Source: Amycolatopsis tucumanensis
Lineage (GTDB): Bacteria > Actinomycetota > Actinomycetes > Mycobacteriales > Pseudonocardiaceae
Reading direction: 5' to 3'
DNA: 64,000 nt
Assembly: GCF_021654135.1 (NCBI RefSeq)
Contig: NZ_JAKGSD010000001.1
Location: forward strand, 372,001-436,000
In this document: positions 32,459 to 42,029 of the stretch, piece after piece
Numbering within the stretch: position 1 is the first letter of the stretch
How the letters are laid out: the number at the start of each line of letters is the position of its first letter
The notes under the pieces: model-generated
Told to the model about the DNA's origin: nothing
What the model saw: the letters and a program-made list of their open reading frames with translations, nothing else
Databases searched by the model: none
Made by a program: the position numbers and the translations under genes

Positions 32459-32785
32459 ATGCCCGTCTCCACCATCGACGCCGCCGCGGGGGTCACCACG
32501 CTGATCAACCAGTTCACCGTGGCGCCCGAGCGGCAGCAGGAGCTCATCGACGTGCTCGACCAGGCGACCGAGCAGGTCATGCGGCACCAGCCGGGGTTCA
32601 TCGCGGCCAACATCCACGCCAGCCTCGACGGCACTCACGTCGCCAACTACGCGCAGTGGGAGAGCGAGGAGGCGTTCCGCGCGATGCTCGCCAACCCGGA
32701 GTGCCAGGAGCACATGCGCGCGGCCGCGCAGATCGGCTCGTTCGAGCCGGTGCTGTACCGCGTCGCCTCCGTGCACCACCGCTGA
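32459..32785 (+). CDS. ABM-domain (antibiotic biosynthesis monooxygenase-like) protein
   Basis: A 108-residue ferredoxin-fold dimeric protein of the ABM superfamily. It has TLINQFTVAPERQQELIDVL, a middle GFIAANIHASLDGTHVANYA and WESEEAFRAMLANPE. Members are quinone-forming monooxygenases or heme-degrading enzymes. The substrate is unknown here. The ATG has AGGAGGAAGCC directly upstream, adjoining the MarR palindrome, so derepression by the MarR ligand is the likely control. Confidence 0.88.
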   Translation: MPVSTIDAAAGVTTLINQFTVAPERQQELIDVLDQATEQVMRHQPGFIAANIHASLDGTHVANYAQWESEEAFRAMLANPECQEHMRAAAQIGSFEPVLYRVASVHHR

Positions 32786-32912
32786 GGCGGCGCGGTACGG
32801 TGATCACACGACCGACCGAGGAGGTGAGACCCGTTTCCGTTCCAGCAACCCGGGTGCTCCCCTCCGGCGACGAGTGAGTCGCGGGCGCCCGTTTCCCTGA
32901 AAGGCGCTTTTC

Positions 32913-33680
32913 GTGTCCGTCGATGTCGAAACCGTTCTCGTGAGCCGTCTGCGGGCGGCGGGCTGTGTGTTCGCCGAGGATGAGGCCCGTCTGCTGCTGG
33001 AGGCCGCGTCCGGCCCGGCCGAGCTGGACGCGCTGACCGCCCGGCGGGTGGCCGGCGAGCCGCTCGAACAGGTCCTCGGCTGGGCCGGGTTCCGCGGCCT
33101 GCGCATCCACGTCGAGCCGGGCGTGTTCGTGCCCCGGCGCCGCACCGAACTGCTCGTCGAGGAGGCGGTGCGGCTGGCCCCGCCGCATCCGGTGGCGGTG
33201 GATCTGTGCTGTGGTTCGGGCGCGCTGGGCGCCGCGCTGGCCGCGGAGCTCGACCTCGCCGAGCTGCACGCCGCCGACCTCGACCCGGCGGCGGTGCGGT
33301 GCGCGCGCCGCAACGTGCCGGGCGAGGTCCACGAGGGCGATCTGTACGAGGCGTTGCCCGATGGGCTGCGCGGGCGCGTGGACTTGCTGGTGGTCAACGT
33401 GCCGTACGTGCCCACCGACGCGGTCGCGCTGATGCCGCCGGAAGCCCGTCTGCACGAACCGCAGCTCGCCCTCGACGGCGGCGCGGACGGGCTGGACATC
33501 GCGCGCCGGGTCGTCGCGGGCGCGCCGGAGTGGCTCGCCCCCGGCGGGCACTTGCTGATCGAAACGAGTGAGCAGCAAGCGCCGTTGCTGTCGCGGGCCG
33601 CGGCCGGCGCCGAGCTGGCCGCGCGCGTGGTGACCTCCGACGAGCTCGACGCGACGGCGATCGTGGCCCGCCGGGCTTAG
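32913..33680 (+). CDS. Putative protein N5-glutamine methyltransferase (HemK-like)
   Basis: A 255-residue SAM-dependent methyltransferase related to PrmC/HemK. The N-terminal helical part has ARRVAGEPLEQVLGWAGFRG and FVPRRRTELLVEEA. Motif I is VAVDLCCGSGALGAALA. The catalytic NPPY is NVPY here (LLVVNVPYVPTDAV), as in the actinobacterial side branch annotated putative N5-glutamine methyltransferase. GTG start at 32913. A 127-bp gap upstream holds no gene. It converges with a FadR gene, overlapping it by 4 bases. Confidence 0.87.
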   Translation: MSVDVETVLVSRLRAAGCVFAEDEARLLLEAASGPAELDALTARRVAGEPLEQVLGWAGFRGLRIHVEPGVFVPRRRTELLVEEAVRLAPPHPVAVDLCCGSGALGAALAAELDLAELHAADLDPAAVRCARRNVPGEVHEGDLYEALPDGLRGRVDLLVVNVPYVPTDAVALMPPEARLHEPQLALDGGADGLDIARRVVAGAPEWLAPGGHLLIETSEQQAPLLSRAAAGAELAARVVTSDELDATAIVARRA

Positions 33681-34357
33681 GACACGGCGGTCCGGAGGCC
33701 ACGCAGCACCGGTTCCAGGTTGGCGACCGTGGCCGCGACCGCCGCGTCGGGGTCGCCACGTTCGAGCGCGTCCAGGAGGTCGGCGTGGGCGGCGGAGGAG
33801 TCCGGCAGCTGCGTCTCGTGGCGGACCAGGTCGGTGAGGATCTCCCGCAGCACCGGCTCGGCGGCCGTGAACAGGCTCAGCAGGAGCGCGTTGCCGGACA
33901 GCTCCACCACGGCGCGGTGGAAGGCGAGGTCGGCATCGACGAACACCGCCGGGTCGCCGCCGCGTTCGTCCTGCCGTTTGCACAGGTCCGCGCGCAGGCG
34001 CTCGATGTCCTCCGGCCGGACCCGCTGCGCCGCGAGCCGCGCCGCCTCGACCTCCAGCGCGCGGCGCACCTCGTACACCTCCAGCGCCCGGGCGCGCCGC
34101 ACCAGCCGGCGCACATCACTGGTGTCGGCCGTCCCGGCGGCGACGAAAGTGCCGGAGCCGTGCCGCACATCGAGGATCCCGTCCTGCGCGAGCAGGCGGA
34201 CCGCCTCCCGCACCGAGGACCGCCCGACGCCGAACTCCGCGGCGAGCTGGACCTCGTTGGGCAGCCGGTCGCCGGGGCGCCAGTCGCCGCGCTGGATCCG
34301 CTGCCGCAGCAGGCTCGCCACCTGGGGCACGACCGGTCCACGGCGCAGCTCCGTCAT
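33677..34357 (-). CDS. FadR/GntR family transcriptional regulator
   Basis: A 226-residue FadR-subfamily regulator. The winged helix is at about 8-75 (LRQRIQRGDWRPGDRLPNEV, VGRSSVREAVRLLAQDGILD, HGSGTFVA). The all-helical FCD domain is at about 90-220, with the metal-binding D-x-x-x-H in ADLAFHRAVVELSGN. FCD regulators sense carboxylic acids. No adjacent catabolic operon is visible; the next gene upstream on this strand is a DUF1990 protein. Confidence 0.92.
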   Translation of the reverse strand: MTELRRGPVVPQVASLLRQRIQRGDWRPGDRLPNEVQLAAEFGVGRSSVREAVRLLAQDGILDVRHGSGTFVAAGTADTSDVRRLVRRARALEVYEVRRALEVEAARLAAQRVRPEDIERLRADLCKRQDERGGDPAVFVDADLAFHRAVVELSGNALLLSLFTAAEPVLREILTDLVRHETQLPDSSAAHADLLDALERGDPDAAVAATVANLEPVLRGLRTAVS

Positions 34358-34390
34358 GCGCGCACGGTAGCACCGCAGACGTCTGAGGAC

Positions 34391-34900
34391 TCAGCCACCG
34401 AGCGCGCGGAGGTACCGCCTGGTCATCCAGCTCTGCGCGGCGCGTCCTGCCGGTCCGGCCAGCCGCGCGAGCAGGGACGCCGGCCGGGAGAACGCGGTGA
34501 CCGTGAACGTGACGGTCCCGTCGAGCGCGAGGTCCACGACGAACGCTTCCTCGCCCGCCACGGGATGGCCCGGCAGCGTGCCGTAGGCGAAACCCCGCCG
34601 CGCGCTCTCGTCGACCACGTACACCACGCGGACCGGGGCGGCGATCCGCACTGGCCCGACCCCCAGGTGGACCAGCGCGACAGCACCTTCGGCCACGGTT
34701 TCGCTGGAGGCCTGGACCCGCAGCCCGGCCCTGTGCTGGACGCCCCACGCGAGAAGTGCCACGGCCGCTTCCTCGAACCGGTCGCGTCCCCGGCCGATCA
34801 CCGCCCGCCGCCGCAGGTGGTGGTACCCCGCGGGCAGCTCGCCCCGGGTGCGTCCCACCTCGCCGTAGGTGAACGCGGCCGCCCGCAGACCGTCCAGCAT
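34391..34900 (-). CDS. DUF1990 family protein
   Basis: A 169-residue protein of the DUF1990 family, unknown function. It shows the conserved AAAFTYGEVGRTRGELPAGY, the basic HLRRRAVIGRGRDRFEEAA and GFAYGTLPGHPVAGEEAFVV. It is probably cytoplasmic. GTG 34903 and ATG 34900 are both possible starts. It is divergent from the large SARP gene, 57 bp away. Confidence 0.88.
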   Translation of the reverse strand: MLDGLRAAAFTYGEVGRTRGELPAGYHHLRRRAVIGRGRDRFEEAAVALLAWGVQHRAGLRVQASSETVAEGAVALVHLGVGPVRIAAPVRVVYVVDESARRGFAYGTLPGHPVAGEEAFVVDLALDGTVTFTVTAFSRPASLLARLAGPAGRAAQSWMTRRYLRALGG

Positions 34901-34957
34901 CACCTCAACCTAGCCGCGGCACTCCCGGTTCACCGTGCCGCGACGTAGTTTGCTCTG

Positions 34958-37900
34958 ATGACGCCCCGAACCAGCGCGGCGGCCACCTCCGGTGACACCT
35001 CCTCACCGGAGGTCCTGCGGTTCGGGATCCTCGGGCCGCTCGACGTCGTCGCCGGTGGCGAGTCCCTCGCGCTCGGCGGGCCGAAACAGCGGGAGCTGCT
35101 GGCCGTTCTGCTGCTCAACCTCAACCAGTTCGTGGCGCCGGGCCGGCTCGCCGAGGCGCTGTGGGGCGCGGCGCCACCGGCCGGCGCCGAGGTCACCCTC
35201 CGCACCCACGTGTCGCACCTGCGCCGCCGTCTCGCCGAAGCCGGGGCGTCCGGCGCGCTGGCCACCCGCCGGTCCGGGTACGGCCTGCTCGCCGACCCCG
35301 CCCAGCTCGACGCGGCGCGCTTCGAACAGCTCGTCGGGCTCGGGCGGGAAGCACTCGGCCTCGGCGACGCGCCCCGGGCCGCCACCGTGCTGCGACAGGC
35401 GCTCGGCCTGTGGCGCGGCCCGGTGCTCGAAGACCTCCACGCGCCGCTGTTCGCCGAGGCCGAGACCGCCCGCCTGGACGAACTCCGCCTGGTCGCCACC
35501 GAAAGCCGCATCGAGGCCGACCTCGCCCTCGGCCGGCACGCCGAGGCCGTTCCCGAGCTGGAACGCCTGGTCGCCGCCCACCCGTACCGCGAACGCCTCA
35601 CCGGGCAGCTGATGCTCGCCCTCTACCGGACCGGGCGGCAGGTCGACGCCCTCGACGTGGCCGCCCGCGCCCGGCGGCGCCTCGCCGACGAACTGGGCCT
35701 CGACCCCGGCCCCGCGCTGGCCGGCCTGGAAACCAGCATCCTCCGCCACGACCCGGCACTGCTGCCCGCCCCGCGCCTGGTCGCGCCCACCGGCACCCCG
35801 GCGCCACGCGTCCAGCCACCACCGGACGCCCTGTTCACCGTCGTGCGGCGCGTCCCGATGGCCGGCCGCACCGCCGAACTGGCCCACCTGCGCGCCTTGT
35901 GGCACGACGTCCGCGGCGGCGGCCGCGTCGCGTTCGTCTCCGGCGAAGGCGGGGTGGGCAAGACGCGGCTCGTCGCCGAGTTCGCGCACGAAGCCGCCGC
36001 CGACGCGCACGTCCTCGTCGGGCGTTGTGATCCCGCCGCGATGCTGCCGTACCACCCGATCGCCTCGGCCTTCCGCGCCAGCGCCGACGTCGACGCCTGC
36101 CTCGACCTCGCCCCGCCCGCCCTGCGCGCCCGCCTCACCCCGCTGCTGTCCCGCCCCGCCGACACCACGTCCGGGCCCGACGACCGGCACGCCCTGTTCG
36201 AGGCCGCCACCTGGGTGCTCACCCGCCTCGCGGACACCGCGCCCGTCGCACTCGTGGTCGAGGAGGCCGAGCGCCTCGACCGGGCCAGCTCGCTGCTGCT
36301 GCGCCACCTCGTCGAGCACCTGCCCGCCCGGGTGCTGCTGGTCGTCTGCTTCCGCGACCCGCCGGGCGGCCACCACCCGCCGCTGCTCGACCTGATCGCC
36401 GCCACCGAAGGCCTCGCCGACCGCCTCACCCTCGGCCCGCTCACCGAAACCGAACTCGCCGAACTGGTCACCGCCGTCGCCGGCGACGTGCCCGCCGGGT
36501 TCGTGTCGCGGCTCTGGCGCGCCACCGGTGGCAACCCGTTCTACGCCGCCGAAGTGGCCCGCGACCGCCGGACCCGCGAGGACTGGCAACGCGGCCAGGT
36601 GCCCGCCGGTGTGCGCGACGTCGTCCGGCACCGGCTGCGTACCCTGCCCGAACCCGCGCAGCACGTGGTCCGCTGCGCCGCCGTCCTCGGCCCGGAGGCC
36701 GGGTACGAACTGCTCGCCCACCTCGCCGACCAGCCCGAAGAGCAGCTCATCGACGCGCTCGAGGACGCCGTGGCCGCCGGGTTCCTCGTCGAAGCCGGCC
36801 GGTCGTGGCAGGTCGCCTACGCCTTCCCGCACGACCTGCTGCGCGACGCCGTGCACGCCGACCTGCCCGTCCCGCGCCGGCAGCGCCTGCACCTGCGCGC
36901 CGCCCAGCTCCTGCGCGACCGCCCGGCCGAGACCGCGTCCGCCGCCGTGCACCTGCGCGCCGCGGGACCGGCCGCCGACCCGCTCGACGCGGCCGAGCTG
37001 AGCCTGGCCGCCGCTGGTGACGCGCAGCGGATGTACGCGTGGGACGAAGCCATCGCCCACGCCGAGGCCGCGGTCGCGATCCTCGACCAAGCCGGTGCGC
37101 CCGCGCCCACTCGCGCTGACGCGGCGGTGCGCACCGCGATCCTGCGGCTGCGGGCCAGCACCGGCTTCCCCGAAGCGGTGCGGCTACTCGAACGCGCCCT
37201 CGAGCTGTACCGCGGCAACGACGAGGCGGTCGCGACCGTCCACGCGCGACTCGGCGGCGCGCTGTGCACGCACCACTCGATCATGGACATCCCGCGCGCC
37301 CTGGACCACTTCGCCGCCGCCCGCCGCGTCCTGCCCGACGGCCGCGCGGGCTTCCACCTGCACCGCGGCCGCGCCCAGGCCGCCATGTACGGGCTGCGCA
37401 CCGCCACGCTCGGCGCCGCCGCCGATCAGGCCCGCGACCTGGCGGCCCGGCTGGGCAGGCGCGACCTCACCGTCCTGGCCTCGTGGGCCGCCGCGTGGTT
37501 CCGCTTCAACCGGGGCGAGCTGGCCGCGGCCGCCGCGATCGAGGAGGACATGTGGGCCCGCGTGCAGGACCTCGGCGACCCCTACGTCGGCTGGGGCCCG
37601 GTCAACATGGCCGCCCTGACCGCCACCGAGTACCTGCTCGACCCCGTGGCCGGCCGCCGCTGGTGCCGCCGCGGCCTGTCCCAGGCCCGGTTCGACACGC
37701 TCGGCTACCCGCACGACGCCGTGGCCGACCAGCTCGTCCTCGCACTGGCGCTGGCCGGTGACCTCGGCGCGGCCCGCCGCGCCGCCGAGCCCCTGCCCGC
37801 CGACGCGGTCAGCAGGCGGCTCCTGCTGCTCCTCGACGGCGACTGGGAAGGCGCCGAACACGCCTGGTCACAGGCGCGGGCCGCCGACGAAGCGGCAGGC

Positions 37901-38377
37901 GACCTGCACGACGCCGCCTTCCACGCCCGCTGGCTGGCCACCACCCGCACCCTCCTCGGCGACACCGGCGGCGCCGTCGCGGCCCTGCGGCAGGCGCTGG
38001 ACCTCGCCGTCGCCGGGCCCCAGGTGCCGACCGAGCTGATCGCCCGCGCGGAGCTGGCCCGCCTGCTCGCCGTCACCGACCCCGGCGAAGCCGCCCGGCA
38101 CCTCGCCCGCTGCGACGAGATCCTCGCCGGCGGCGAGGACTGGCGCGGCCGCGCCGGCACCATCGCGCTCGCCCGCGCGGCGGTCACCGGCGACGACACC
38201 GCGTTCGAGACCGCGCTGCGGCTGTTCGCCGGCCTGCCGTGGCACCGCGCGGACGCCCTGCACGCCTGGGCGGCCGTGCTCAACAGGACCGGCAGGCGGG
38301 CGGAGGCGGGGGAGAAGCTTGCCGCGGCCCGGCGGATCCACGACGAGATCGGCGCGCACCCGCGCTGGCGCCGCTGA
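34958..38377 (+). CDS. Large SARP regulator with ATPase and TPR-like regions (AfsR type)
   Basis: An 1139-residue transcriptional activator. An OmpR-like DNA-binding domain (about 20-105; FGILGPLDVVAGGESLALGG, RTHVSHLRRRL) is followed by a bacterial transcriptional activator domain (about 110-265). A P-loop ATPase region follows (about 298-560, Walker A GEGGVGKT near 330, Walker-B-like VALVVEEAERLD). A long helical TPR-like region (about 650-1130) ends the protein, without a LuxR-type HTH. Such proteins activate secondary-metabolite or transport operons. An MFS gene and an FAD oxygenase follow on the same strand and are likely targets. Confidence 0.92.
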   Translation: MTPRTSAAATSGDTSSPEVLRFGILGPLDVVAGGESLALGGPKQRELLAVLLLNLNQFVAPGRLAEALWGAAPPAGAEVTLRTHVSHLRRRLAEAGASGALATRRSGYGLLADPAQLDAARFEQLVGLGREALGLGDAPRAATVLRQALGLWRGPVLEDLHAPLFAEAETARLDELRLVATESRIEADLALGRHAEAVPELERLVAAHPYRERLTGQLMLALYRTGRQVDALDVAARARRRLADELGLDPGPALAGLETSILRHDPALLPAPRLVAPTGTPAPRVQPPPDALFTVVRRVPMAGRTAELAHLRALWHDVRGGGRVAFVSGEGGVGKTRLVAEFAHEAAADAHVLVGRCDPAAMLPYHPIASAFRASADVDACLDLAPPALRARLTPLLSRPADTTSGPDDRHALFEAATWVLTRLADTAPVALVVEEAERLDRASSLLLRHLVEHLPARVLLVVCFRDPPGGHHPPLLDLIAATEGLADRLTLGPLTETELAELVTAVAGDVPAGFVSRLWRATGGNPFYAAEVARDRRTREDWQRGQVPAGVRDVVRHRLRTLPEPAQHVVRCAAVLGPEAGYELLAHLADQPEEQLIDALEDAVAAGFLVEAGRSWQVAYAFPHDLLRDAVHADLPVPRRQRLHLRAAQLLRDRPAETASAAVHLRAAGPAADPLDAAELSLAAAGDAQRMYAWDEAIAHAEAAVAILDQAGAPAPTRADAAVRTAILRLRASTGFPEAVRLLERALELYRGNDEAVATVHARLGGALCTHHSIMDIPRALDHFAAARRVLPDGRAGFHLHRGRAQAAMYGLRTATLGAAADQARDLAARLGRRDLTVLASWAAAWFRFNRGELAAAAAIEEDMWARVQDLGDPYVGWGPVNMAALTATEYLLDPVAGRRWCRRGLSQARFDTLGYPHDAVADQLVLALALAGDLGAARRAAEPLPADAVSRRLLLLLDGDWEGAEHAWSQARAADEAAGDLHDAAFHARWLATTRTLLGDTGGAVAALRQALDLAVAGPQVPTELIARAELARLLAVTDPGEAARHLARCDEILAGGEDWRGRAGTIALARAAVTGDDTAFETALRLFAGLPWHRADALHAWAAVLNRTGRRAEAGEKLAAARRIHDEIGAHPRWRR

Positions 38378-38456
38378 CTCAACACGCGTTCCACAGAACT
38401 TCAACGACCACGGAGGAACGTCAGCCTCACCTGCTCGACCAAGAAGGTGAGTTCCG

Positions 38457-39626
38457 ATGAAGCGACTGCCACGACCACCAACCGGACCAGTCGCCACCAG
38501 CGCGACCCTCTTCGCGTGCCTGTTCGCGGTGCAGGCAAGCCTGCTGGCCCTCACGCCGATCCTCACTCCGGTGGCCCAGGACCTCGGCGTCCCGGACAGC
38601 GCGGCCGGCCTGCTGCGGGCCGTGTCCGGAGCCGCCGCCGCGGCCGTCGCGATCGCGCTCGTCACCACCCGCCGACGACGGCGGCTGCGGGAGCTCCTCA
38701 TCGCCGGTCTGACGCTGCTCGCCGGCTCCGCCCTCGCCAGCGCGGCCGCCCCGACCTACCTCGTGCTGGCCGCCGCGCAGGTCGCCCTCGGCGCCGGCGT
38801 CGCCATCGTCCTGGCCGGCGGCATGGCCGCGGCCGCACGCTGGGCGCCACCGGGCCGCCGCGCGCAGGTCCTGTCCTGGGCGCTGGTCGGCCAGCCGAGC
38901 GCGTGGATCGCCGGCATGCCGGTCATCGGGATCCTCGGCCAGCAGAACTGGCGGCTGGCCTGGCTGGTGCCGCTGACCGCGAGCCTGTTCGCCCTGGCCG
39001 GCACCATCCGCCGCGAGACCGGTGCCCCCGAACCCGAACCGCACCCGGCCCACGCGCTCGTCCGCCGCCCCGGCGCCGCCCGGTGGGCACTCGGCGAACT
39101 GCTGGCCTACGGCGGCTGGGCCGGGGTGCTCGTCTACTGCGGCAGTCTCCTGACCGGCGCCCACGGCGTGCCGGTCGCCGCGGCCGGTCTCGCGCTGGGC
39201 GGGGGAGCCGCGGGCTTCGTGGTGGGCACCATGCTGGCCCGCCGCTGGGTCGACCGCGCCGCCCGGCCGCTGCTGCTCGCCGTCGGGCCCGCATTGGCGG
39301 TCATGACACTGGTGTTCGGCGCGCTCCGGCCGTCCTTCGCGTTCTCCGTCGCCGCGTTCGCGCTGGTCGCGCTGTTGTCCGGCGCCCGGGTGATCGCGGG
39401 CAGCGCCGTCGGGCTGGACCTCGACGGTGTCGGCCCGTTGCAGTCGATGAGCCTGCGCGCGACCTCGGTGCAACTGGGGTACCTGGCCGGATCGGTGCTG
39501 GGCGGCGCCGGGCTCGCCGTCGCCGGCTGGACCGGGCTCGGGGTCGTGCTCGCCGCGCTGACCCTGGCCTCGACCGCGACCGTCGCGCGACGACGGGTTC
39601 CGCGACTGGTGAAGGCAGGTGCGTGA
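38457..39626 (+). CDS. MFS transporter (12 TM)
   Basis: A 389-residue MFS permease. TM1 begins FACLFAVQASLLALTPILTP. There is an unusually basic loop TRRRRRLRE between TM2 and TM3, GGMAAAARWAPPGRRAQ follows TM4, and the second half starts near 190. It is probably a small-molecule exporter. It lies 79 bp after the SARP gene. Its TGA overlaps the next ATG (TGATG), so it is cotranslated with the FAD-MDMPI fusion. The substrate is unknown. Confidence 0.88.
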   Translation: MKRLPRPPTGPVATSATLFACLFAVQASLLALTPILTPVAQDLGVPDSAAGLLRAVSGAAAAAVAIALVTTRRRRRLRELLIAGLTLLAGSALASAAAPTYLVLAAAQVALGAGVAIVLAGGMAAAARWAPPGRRAQVLSWALVGQPSAWIAGMPVIGILGQQNWRLAWLVPLTASLFALAGTIRRETGAPEPEPHPAHALVRRPGAARWALGELLAYGGWAGVLVYCGSLLTGAHGVPVAAAGLALGGGAAGFVVGTMLARRWVDRAARPLLLAVGPALAVMTLVFGALRPSFAFSVAAFALVALLSGARVIAGSAVGLDLDGVGPLQSMSLRATSVQLGYLAGSVLGGAGLAVAGWTGLGVVLAALTLASTATVARRRVPRLVKAGA

Positions 39627-41506
39627 TGTACGACGCCATCGTGGTCGGCGCCCGCTGCGCCGGATCGACCCTCGCCGCACTGCTGGCCCGCCAGGGCAGG
39701 CGAGTGCTGGTGGTCGAACGGGACCGGTTCCCCAGCGACACCGTCTCCACCCACATGATGTTCCCCGACACCCTCGACCGGTTGCAGGCCCTCGGCGTCC
39801 TGCCCCGGCTGCTGGCCGCGCACGACATCCCGTTCGTGCACTTCAGCTGGCGCGTCCTCGGCCACGAAGTGGCCGGCGACTTCACCCCGGTCGGCCGCTT
39901 CGAGCGCGGCGCGTCCATCCGGCGCATCACCCTGGACGCCGCGATCGCCGACACCGCCCGCGACGCCGGAGCCGAAATCCGGTACGGCACCACCATCACC
40001 GGCCTGATCGGCGCCGGCACCGGCGACGACCCCGTGCGCGGCGTGGTGCTCGGCACCGGCGAGCACATCGAGGCGACGTGGGTGTTCGGCGCCGACGGGC
40101 GCGTGTCCACCGTGGCCCGGCGCCTCGGCCTGCCCGCGACCCGCGAACTGCGCGGCGACATGGCATTCCTCATGGCCTACTGGCGCGGCCTGCCGCCGTC
40201 GGAGTGGTGCCACATCGACCTGCACGACCACGCAGCGCTGATGTCCGTGCCGAACGAGGACGGCATCCACCTCCTCTCGCTCGCCGGGCCGCCCGAGACG
40301 ACCCGCGGTTCCGCCGACGTCCGCGAGGCCCGTTACCGGGACGGGCTGCGGCAGTTCCCGGCCGTGCTCAACCCGCGCCTGCTCGACCGCGCCGAACGCG
40401 TGTCACCGCTGGTCGTGGTGCCGGAGACGATGATGCGCGGGCACTACCGCCAGGCCGCGGGCCCCGGCTGGGCGCTGCTGGGCGACGCCGGGCACTTCAA
40501 GCACCCGTCCACCGCCCAGGGCATCGGCGACGCCGTGCACCAGGCCTGGTACCTCGCCGCCACCCTGGCCGACGGGTCCGACCTGTCCGGGTACGGGGCG
40601 TGGCGCGACGAGCGCGCCGCCGAGCACTACGAGTGGTCCTTCCGGCTGGCCCGGTTCTCCTCGCCCGGCGCGAGCGCGCACTACGCCGGGCTCGCCGCCG
40701 ATCCCGTGGCGGCGCAAGGGTTCCTGGACACCTTCACCAAACGGGTCCGGCCCTCCGCGGTGCACACCCCCGCCCGGATCGCGCGGTGGAAGGCCGCGTG
40801 GGCCTACGAGGACGGGCTCCGCCGAGTGCGCTCGCTGGTCGAGGACCGGCCCGCGGCCTTGGCCGCGCCGGTGCCCGCGTGTCCCGAGTGGACGGTGCGC
40901 GACCTGCTCGCCCACCTCACCGGTGTGGCGGAGGAAACCCTGCGGGGCACGTACTTCCCCGAAGCCGCCGACGCCTGGACCGACCCCGCGCTGGCCGCCG
41001 CGCGCGACCGCTGGACAGCCGACCAGGTCGCCCGCCGCGCCCACCTCGACCCCGCGACGCTGCTGCGCGAGTTCGACGACCACGGCGCGCGCCTGGTCGC
41101 GGCACTGCGCCGCGGCGAATCGCCGGACGGTCCACCGTGGATGCTGACCTCACCGATCGCCGACCTCGCCGTGCACCTGGAGGACCTGCGCGAGGCCCTC
41201 GGCGCGGCGAGCGACCCGGCCGCGCCGGTCACCCGGCTCGGGTTCGCGGTCTTCCGGAACTGGCTGCACACCCGCCTCGTGCGGCGGGGCATGCCGGCGC
41301 TGCGCCTCACCGACGGCGACGAGGAGTGGGTGCTGGGGAGGGGCGAGCCGGCGGCGACCCTGACCGCGCCGCGGACCGAGCTGTTCGCGGTGATCAGCGG
41401 CCGCCGCAGCGCGGCCCGCATCCGCGCGCTCGGCTGGGACGCCGAGCCGTACCTGCCGGTGATCTCGCCGTATCCGCTGCCGGTGGACGAGGTGCCGGCC
41501 GGTTAG
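39626..41506 (+). CDS. FAD-dependent oxygenase fused to an MDMPI (mycothiol-type isomerase) domain
   Basis: A 626-residue two-module enzyme. Residues 1-405 or so form a group A flavoprotein (IVVGARCAGSTLAALLARQG at the FAD site, then LLGDAGHFKHPSTAQGIGDA). Residues about 410-626 match the mycothiol-dependent maleylpyruvate isomerase family (CPEWTVRDLLAHLTGVAEET, with the family metal-binding His in LAHLTG and another in LAVHLEDL), including its C-terminal domain. It may oxidise a substrate and then isomerise, or transfer mycothiol to, the product. It is cotranslated with the MFS gene and lies downstream of a SARP regulator. Confidence 0.85.
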   Translation: MYDAIVVGARCAGSTLAALLARQGRRVLVVERDRFPSDTVSTHMMFPDTLDRLQALGVLPRLLAAHDIPFVHFSWRVLGHEVAGDFTPVGRFERGASIRRITLDAAIADTARDAGAEIRYGTTITGLIGAGTGDDPVRGVVLGTGEHIEATWVFGADGRVSTVARRLGLPATRELRGDMAFLMAYWRGLPPSEWCHIDLHDHAALMSVPNEDGIHLLSLAGPPETTRGSADVREARYRDGLRQFPAVLNPRLLDRAERVSPLVVVPETMMRGHYRQAAGPGWALLGDAGHFKHPSTAQGIGDAVHQAWYLAATLADGSDLSGYGAWRDERAAEHYEWSFRLARFSSPGASAHYAGLAADPVAAQGFLDTFTKRVRPSAVHTPARIARWKAAWAYEDGLRRVRSLVEDRPAALAAPVPACPEWTVRDLLAHLTGVAEETLRGTYFPEAADAWTDPALAAARDRWTADQVARRAHLDPATLLREFDDHGARLVAALRRGESPDGPPWMLTSPIADLAVHLEDLREALGAASDPAAPVTRLGFAVFRNWLHTRLVRRGMPALRLTDGDEEWVLGRGEPAATLTAPRTELFAVISGRRSAARIRALGWDAEPYLPVISPYPLPVDEVPAG

Positions 41507-41838
41507 GCGCGGGGGAGGTGCGTGCTGTGCGCGTCGAAGGCGCAACGCAGCTGCCGCTCGGTCAGCAGGAACAGGAACGGCCGCCCCGCGCACTGCTCGC
41601 ACACCGTCGCGCACGCCACGTCGTACCCGCCGCCGGGGCGGCTGAACATCGACGTCGCCACCCGCAGGCCCGCGGTCGCGCCGCAGCCGTCGCAGGCAGG
41701 GGCGATCGGGCAGTCGCTGTGGTCCTTGAGGGACTCGCGCGGCGGGTCGAAGGCGAGGTTGTCCAGGTCGTCCTCGTCCTGCCAGACCGGGTGCTGGTCG
41801 AGGAGACGCCGCCAGCGGCTCTGCAGCTTGATCGCCAT
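41503..41838 (-). CDS. Hypothetical zinc-ribbon-like protein
   Basis: A 111-residue protein. Cysteine pairs in CDGCGA and CEQCAG, separated by about 25 residues, suggest a zinc ribbon. The ATG (complement 41836-41838) has AAAGGA eight bases upstream. It converges on the FAD-MDMPI gene with a 4-base overlap. The function is unknown. Confidence 0.65.
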   Translation of the reverse strand: MAIKLQSRWRRLLDQHPVWQDEDDLDNLAFDPPRESLKDHSDCPIAPACDGCGATAGLRVATSMFSRPGGGYDVACATVCEQCAGRPFLFLLTERQLRCAFDAHSTHLPRA

Positions 41839-42029
41839 CGCACGGTCCTTTCGCGTCGTCGCTCCGGTACCCATGCTCGGCCGCCGGAAGATCGACAGCG
41901 CCCGCGACACCCGTCCGTGCCGGCAGAACGACCTGACCGGGTGACGGGTGGGACCAAATCCTCTGTCGGCGCGCGGGTGGCCGGGCCTAGCGTCGATGGC
42001 CCGGTTTCGAGCCAAGGCAGGAGGCGGCG

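Noticed and set aside
35003..37090. 695-codon minus-strand frame inside the SARP gene
   Set aside because: Antisense shadow of a high-GC gene; its composition is Gly/Arg/Val-rich without any motif.
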